Source: UBA10347 sp905182135 (lineage in GTDB: Bacteria > Actinomycetota > Acidimicrobiia > Acidimicrobiales > UBA10347). From it: 64,000 nt of DNA. Where the stretch lies: contig CAWUSE010000024.1 in NCBI GenBank assembly GCA_963925805.1, positions 1 through 64,000 of the forward strand, read 5' to 3'. Position 1 is the first letter of the stretch, and every line of letters starts with the position of its first letter. The notes under the pieces are model-generated. The model made no database searches. It was not told the DNA's origin and worked only from the letters and a program-made list of their open reading frames with translations. The position numbers and the translations under genes are program-made. Below are positions 59,607-64,000 of this stretch, piece after piece.

Positions 59607-62600
59607 TTAACGCAGGGCAGCGAGAGCCGCTTCGGTTGCTTCAAGGTCAGCCTTGAGAGCGGCGAGTTGGGCTCGGGTTTCATCGACCAACTTTGCTGGC
59701 GCATTGTCGACATAGCCCTTGTTGGACAGGCGACCTTCGAGGCCCCCAACCTGACCCTTGAGTTCGGTTGCCTTTTTGGTGAGCCGCCCGATCTCAGCAC
59801 CGACGTCGGCAGCATCGACCATGTCAGACAGCCCGATCTGTTTGCCTTCAAATACCAGTGGGCTTGCGCCGGTGGGTGCGTCGCCAATCTCGACAAGAGC
59901 GATGCCGGCAAGTGATTCGACATAACCGTCAGCTATGGCGAGCAGCGGTGAAAGCGCAAGCGGTAAATGCATCGTGATCATGCGGCGAGGCTTTACTTGC
60001 TGTTCTGAGCGCACTACTCGGATAGCTGCGACGAGAGCATCGGCTCGTTCGAACTCAGAGATGATTGTTGCATCAGCTGTTTCACCGTCGACTGCTGGCC
60101 AGGCTGCCAGCGTGAGCAGCTCTGAAGCCGGCAGCGTTATTGCTGCGACCTCACCAGTGCGTACATCTGACACATGAGGCCACAAGGTTTCGCTGACGAA
60201 CGGGCAGACAGGGTGCAAGATGCGCAACACGGCATCAAGGACGGCACCAAGGACAACCTGCTGGTTTGGGTCGTCGTCGATGGTGGACTTGACCGCTTCG
60301 AGATATCGGTCGCACACATCGCGCCATACGAAGTCGTACAACGTGTTCGCGACCTCGTTGAAGTGGTACGTGGCAAAGGACTTCTCGAGCGACGCGATCG
60401 TTTCATATAACCGAGCAATGATCCAACGATCAGCAAATCGTGCTTCGCCAAGGTTCACGACCAGGCCGGTGTTGTCCTTACCTTCGAGTCGACCCAACGC
60501 AAAGCGGGTGGCGTTCCAGACCTTGTTCGAGAAGTTGCGGCCGATGTCGAACTTGGGTGACGTGTTGCGTGCCAACGGCATGTCGTCGGTGGGCGTGGCT
60601 TCGCCCATTGCGGCACCGTACAACGAGACCATCTTCTTCGACGGGTCGCTTGGCGATGACTGAATCGGGGCAGCGACCGTATGACCAGCGGCAGTAGTGA
60701 TGTACTCGGGCGTAAACGGTTCGTCGGTGTGTGGGCACACCATGTCGACGGGCAAACGTACGTCCTGGGTATCGGTTGTCATCTGAACCAGCGTGTAACG
60801 CATGGCATCGGCGCCATGGCTGTAGACGATGTCGCGTGGGTCGACTCCGTTGCCCAAGCTCTTCGACATTTTCTGCCCATGGCCGTCTTGAATCATGGCG
60901 TGGATGAAGACGTCACCGAAGGGCAGCTGACCATCGAGGAAGTAACGGTTGAACATCACCATTCGGCTAACCCACAACGTGATGATCTCGCGGGCGGTTG
61001 CCAGCACCGAGGTCGGGTTATAGGTCTCGAGCAGGCCGATAGTCTCGGGGAAGTCCTCGGCGTAGGGCCAGCCCATCGTGGACATTGGCCAGAGGGCCGA
61101 CGAGAACCAGGTGTCGAGCACGTCGGGGTCGCGGGTGTAGCCAGCGGCTTCGGCCGCAGCCACAAGCTCAACTTCGCCGGTGGCATTCACCGCCTCGGAG
61201 CGGCGTAGGGTCGAGTCAGGTGGGATGCAGATCGCTTCTTCGATTTCGGTAGCGGTGACACGACGGGCGTAATGGGCAGCGCCCATCGATGTCCAGTTGC
61301 TCTCGACACGGACTGCTTCGTCGATACCAACCCGCTCGAGGGCTTCAGTCACTTCGTCAGGAGCGTTAGCTTCGTCGACTAGTTGCATCCATACCGGAAT
61401 TTGATGGCCCCACCAGAGCTGGCGGCTAATGCACCAGTCGCGGATGTTGTCGTGCCATGAGTGATAGGTACGGGCGTAACGATCGGGGTAGAAGCGCAGC
61501 TCGCCATCGCCGGGCGTCTCCGACGATCGTGCCTCGACGTCGGCCGGAAGATCAGGCACTTGGTCAGAAGGTTGGGCCCGCATGGCTGAACCGCGCAAGC
61601 GGTCGTCGGTTACGGCGACGTACCACTGGTCGCTAAGCCATGGTTCGATCGGAACATGGCTGCGGTAGCTGTGGCCGACGGAGTGTGAGTAGTCGCGCAC
61701 TTCGGCGAGGAGTCCGTTGGCTTCGAACCAGTCGACGATTGCGATGCGAGCGTCTTCGCGGCTCATGCCAACGAACGGGCGTGCTTCGTCGCTGACGTCG
61801 TCCCAACCGTATTGATCGCTGATAGCGCCGTCGGGTCCCATGATGTTGATGACAGGAAGCTCATGTCGTAGGCCGATGTCCCAGTCGTTGGGATCGTGGG
61901 CCGGCGTGACTTTCAAGAAGCCGCTGGCATATTGGGCCTTGGTGTCGCCGTCGGGATCGGCCATGACGACATAGTCGTCGGCAACGATTGGAATGCGACG
62001 ACCAACGATTGGTAGTACCACGTACTTGCCAAGAACGGCTTCAGCTTGAGGATCGTGAGGGTTCACGGCGACCGCGGTGTCACCCAACAAGGTCTCGGGT
62101 CGGGTGGTAGCAACCGTGACCGAACCGCTGCCATCTTCGAGTGGGTACGTCAAGTACCACATATGGCCGTCGACGTCTTCCATCTCGACTTCGTCATCGG
62201 ACAGCGCCGTGCGAGTTGCCGGATCCCAGTTGACCAGGCGCTTGCCGCGGTAGATCAGCCCATCGTCGAAGAGCTTGAAGAACGCGTGCCGCACTGCCGT
62301 CGCGCACATGTCGTCCATCGTGAAGCGAGTGCGATCCCAGTCACACGATGCACCCATGACCTTGAGTTGACTCAAGATCGTGGTCTCGTATTCGTCTTTC
62401 CACTCTTGTGCCTTTTCGACGAAGGCCTCGCGGCCCATCTCGAGCCGCTTGATTCCTTGAGCGAGCAACCGCTTCTCGACGACCGTCTGGGTAGCGATGC
62501 CAGCGTGGTCGGTACCGGGCATCCACAGCGTGGGCTTGCCGAGCATACGGTTGTAGCGAACCAGCACGTCTTGCAGCGTGTTGTTGAGCGCATGGCCCAG

Positions 62601-62759
62601 GTGCAGTCCGGCTGTCACGTTGGGCGGTGGGATCACCACCGAATAAGCGTCAGTCCCTGGGTCAGCCGGTTCGGCATGGAATGCGTTAGTCGCGTCCCAT
62701 TTGGCGGTTACCGCTGCCTCCGCGTCAACCGGGACATATGCCTTTGCAAGCTCACTCAT
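59607..62759 (-). CDS. valS: Valyl-tRNA synthetase
   Basis: 1050 residues, larger than most bacterial ValRS. Class I signatures are HLGH at 53-56 (PPPNVTAGLHLGH) and KMSKS at 630-634. The editing domain has TTRPETLLGDTAVAVNP and the selectivity block is around WDIGLRHELPVIN. Anticodon-binding and C-terminal coiled coil (LTKKATELKGQVGGLEGRLS) complete the protein. The coiled coil is the tRNA-binding arm. Monocistronic by context. Confidence 0.97.
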   Translation of the reverse strand: MSELAKAYVPVDAEAAVTAKWDATNAFHAEPADPGTDAYSVVIPPPNVTAGLHLGHALNNTLQDVLVRYNRMLGKPTLWMPGTDHAGIATQTVVEKRLLAQGIKRLEMGREAFVEKAQEWKDEYETTILSQLKVMGASCDWDRTRFTMDDMCATAVRHAFFKLFDDGLIYRGKRLVNWDPATRTALSDDEVEMEDVDGHMWYLTYPLEDGSGSVTVATTRPETLLGDTAVAVNPHDPQAEAVLGKYVVLPIVGRRIPIVADDYVVMADPDGDTKAQYASGFLKVTPAHDPNDWDIGLRHELPVINIMGPDGAISDQYGWDDVSDEARPFVGMSREDARIAIVDWFEANGLLAEVRDYSHSVGHSYRSHVPIEPWLSDQWYVAVTDDRLRGSAMRAQPSDQVPDLPADVEARSSETPGDGELRFYPDRYARTYHSWHDNIRDWCISRQLWWGHQIPVWMQLVDEANAPDEVTEALERVGIDEAVRVESNWTSMGAAHYARRVTATEIEEAICIPPDSTLRRSEAVNATGEVELVAAAEAAGYTRDPDVLDTWFSSALWPMSTMGWPYAEDFPETIGLLETYNPTSVLATAREIITLWVSRMVMFNRYFLDGQLPFGDVFIHAMIQDGHGQKMSKSLGNGVDPRDIVYSHGADAMRYTLVQMTTDTQDVRLPVDMVCPHTDEPFTPEYITTAAGHTVAAPIQSSPSDPSKKMVSLYGAAMGEATPTDDMPLARNTSPKFDIGRNFSNKVWNATRFALGRLEGKDNTGLVVNLGEARFADRWIIARLYETIASLEKSFATYHFNEVANTLYDFVWRDVCDRYLEAVKSTIDDDPNQQVVLGAVLDAVLRILHPVCPFVSETLWPHVSDVRTGEVAAITLPASELLTLAAWPAVDGETADATIISEFERADALVAAIRVVRSEQQVKPRRMITMHLPLALSPLLAIADGYVESLAGIALVEIGDAPTGASPLVFEGKQIGLSDMVDAADVGAEIGRLTKKATELKGQVGGLEGRLSNKGYVDNAPAKLVDETRAQLAALKADLEATEAALAALR

Positions 62760-62857
62760 AGTGCCCCAAGGCTAATTGGCTACGCCTACAAATTGTTGGA
62801 GTCTTATGCGCTGGATTCGCCGGGCGGGCGCCTGGGCTGGGCCTCAGAGTCTCGGTG

Positions 62858-63457
62858 CTACTTCGCGCCCAGGTCGCTGAGGTGCATTGTTTCGTTGAAG
62901 CTGCGCATAGTCCACTTATCCAGTGATCTTGATGCCTGGATCCGTGTCAGGCCGGTGTAATCCGGATGGAAGTGACTCGGCCCCGACCCGATGCCGAGGA
63001 CGGTTGACACGAAGGTTGTTGTGACCATTCCATGACAGAATATGGCGACGTTTTTTCCCGGGTAGGAGTCCCGTGCCTTGGTGAAGGCTCTCATGACACG
63101 CTCGTTGAAGGCCTGTTTTCCTTCGGGCCGGTACAGGTAGTCGGGATCTCTGCTGATCTTCTTCTTGAAGAAATCCATGTTCTCTTCACTGCGCATGTAG
63201 GCGCCCGCCTGCCAGCCCGCCTCCTTCAGGTCGTCGTCGAGTTCGGCATCGAGCCCGAGATGGGCGCACAGCGGAAGTGCGGTCTGGTGGGCCCGCAGCA
63301 TGGGGCTGGCAACGACATGGTCGATGTGTTCTCGAGCGAGTAGGTCGCCGATGGCTTGTGCCTGCTGAAGACCGAGTTCGCTGAGCGGCGGATCGCCTTC
63401 GCCGCCGCTTTCGGATTCATCGTGAGGTTGCCCGTGTCGAATAACGAGGATGTTCAT
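62858..63457 (-). CDS. Histidine phosphatase family protein
   Basis: 199 residues from the ATG at 63457, with AGGAA just upstream. Catalytic His in ILVIRHGQPHDESESGGEGD, second site CHGMVTTT, and ASPMLRAHQTALPLCAHLGL in between. It belongs to the same superfamily as the protein at 24235-24852 but is not close to it. The substrate is unknown. It follows the hypothetical gene by 10 bases, so they are likely co-transcribed. Confidence 0.92.
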   Translation of the reverse strand: MNILVIRHGQPHDESESGGEGDPPLSELGLQQAQAIGDLLAREHIDHVVASPMLRAHQTALPLCAHLGLDAELDDDLKEAGWQAGAYMRSEENMDFFKKKISRDPDYLYRPEGKQAFNERVMRAFTKARDSYPGKNVAIFCHGMVTTTFVSTVLGIGSGPSHFHPDYTGLTRIQASRSLDKWTMRSFNETMHLSDLGAK

Positions 63458-63467
63458 GTTCCTGATC

Positions 63468-63941
63468 TCAGAGTTCGTGCAAACCGATTTGACGGCTGCG
63501 GTCACCGACAGCCTGCACCAACAAATCGGCTTCGCCGTTGCTGACGACGGTCTGCGAAATGTTCATGCGGTGGTCCGTCGTTGTTAGATGGAGTATGCGC
63601 TTATGCAGTGTTGCTTCGGTGAAGTCTGCCCACTGCAGTTCGACATCGGTGCGATGCAATGTGTGCTCGAGCGGTCCGATGCGAGAGACGATGCCGCCGC
63701 CACGTTTGGCGAAGAGAAGAAAACGGTGCTCGGTGAGTACCAGCCACTGGTCGCCAAGCATCGAATGAGAACCGAGCGTGTTGGTCAACCCGTAGCGGTC
63801 GATGTAGAGCGCGAGTGTATTGGACCGTTTCGTCGTGTTCGGTCCCTTGAGCCGCTTGAGCAGCACAACTGCTTCGATTCGCACGTCGGGAGCTATTCGG
63901 CTGGCGAACCTGCGTCGGCTCCGGTTGTTCGTCTTCACCAT
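63468..63941 (-). CDS. Hypothetical protein, PH-like fold suspected
   Basis: 157 residues, ATG at 63941 with TACCTT 5 bases upstream. The N-terminus is basic (KTNNRSRRRFASRIA). The middle alternates short hydrophobic strands (QWLVLTEHRFLLFAKRGGG, RKRILHLTTTDHRMNISQTV-like) and ends with a helix, a pattern of PH-like domains in actinobacterial unknowns. No catalytic motif was seen. Confidence 0.7.
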   Translation of the reverse strand: MVKTNNRSRRRFASRIAPDVRIEAVVLLKRLKGPNTTKRSNTLALYIDRYGLTNTLGSHSMLGDQWLVLTEHRFLLFAKRGGGIVSRIGPLEHTLHRTDVELQWADFTEATLHKRILHLTTTDHRMNISQTVVSNGEADLLVQAVGDRSRQIGLHEL

Positions 63942-63961
63942 CTACGAAGGTAGTACCACCA

Positions 63962-64000
63962 ACCGCTTGAGACGCGTACGACCGACGCGTCTCAAGCGGT
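63962..64000. terminator. Perfect 16-bp hairpin at the window edge
   Basis: ACCGCTTGAGACGCGT (63962-63977) and its exact complement (63985-64000) with a 7-base loop. The stem core TTGAGACG/CGTCTCAA is shared with the hairpin at 29356-29384. It is probably a terminator for the gene beyond the edge. Confidence 0.7.

Overview
The window reads as chromosome of a moderately GC-rich (roughly 57 percent by eye) actinobacterium, most likely of the class Acidimicrobiia. Pointers are a mycothiol gene (mshA), a mycothiol-type DsbA oxidoreductase, an NDMA-dependent alcohol dehydrogenase, the classical menaquinone genes, class Ia nrdAB, many GTG starts, and a recurring leaderless promoter layout (TANNNT, then 6 or 7 bases, then ATG or GTG) seen in front of 18 genes. 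The class assignment is an inference from gene content, not from a marker phylogeny.

Layout. 1-19 kb is a catabolic accessory region: a Baeyer-Villiger-like monooxygenase, alcohol dehydrogenase, CoA transferase, acyl-CoA ligase, acyl-CoA dehydrogenase-fold enzyme, two amidohydrolase/lactonase-type hydrolases, short-chain dehydrogenases and luciferase-like oxidoreductases. At 19.4-23.7 kb an intact badH-like dehydrogenase is followed by the broken remains of a badI-like hydrolase and an acyl-CoA dehydrogenase, a TetR regulator, an MFS carrier and an MFS fragment beside tRNA-Lys: a cyclohexanecarboxyl-CoA-type module in decay. 23.7-33 kb is mainly housekeeping (phosphatase, moaD, mshA, tag, prmA, a DsbA-YczE-serine hydrolase-prmA operon). 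33-46 kb holds menE, menF, menD, menH and menC interleaved with ilvA and a four-gene run (FAH hydrolase, 2-oxopentenoate hydratase type, 2-hydroxyacid dehydrogenase, amidohydrolase) that looks like a meta-cleavage-type lower pathway.

46-51 kb carries a divergent ECF sigma / zinc-finger anti-sigma pair and a compact five-gene operon (cytochrome c lipoprotein, SCO, cupredoxin lipoprotein, unknown five-TM protein, TlpA/ResA) in which all four junctions are ATGA overlaps; this is the best candidate here for an undescribed functional unit (extracytoplasmic copper/thiol/electron transfer). 51-54.6 kb is nrdAB with a long leader and a highly structured downstream region ending in a terminator. 55.7-57.2 kb is a second ECF sigma with a membrane partner that ends in an aspartate-rich repeat tail. 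The window closes with an asparaginase, a DMT exporter, valS, a histidine phosphatase and a hypothetical protein.

Other points: a 15-bp tandem repeat (9 copies) made of the last codons plus stop of an acyl-CoA dehydrogenase-fold gene; active-site substitutions in the monooxygenase (His to Phe in the fingerprint) and in the DsbA protein (CPFA instead of CxxC); and an internally deleted alkanesulfonate-monooxygenase-like pseudogene. All functional calls are from reading the sequence; no database search was possible.
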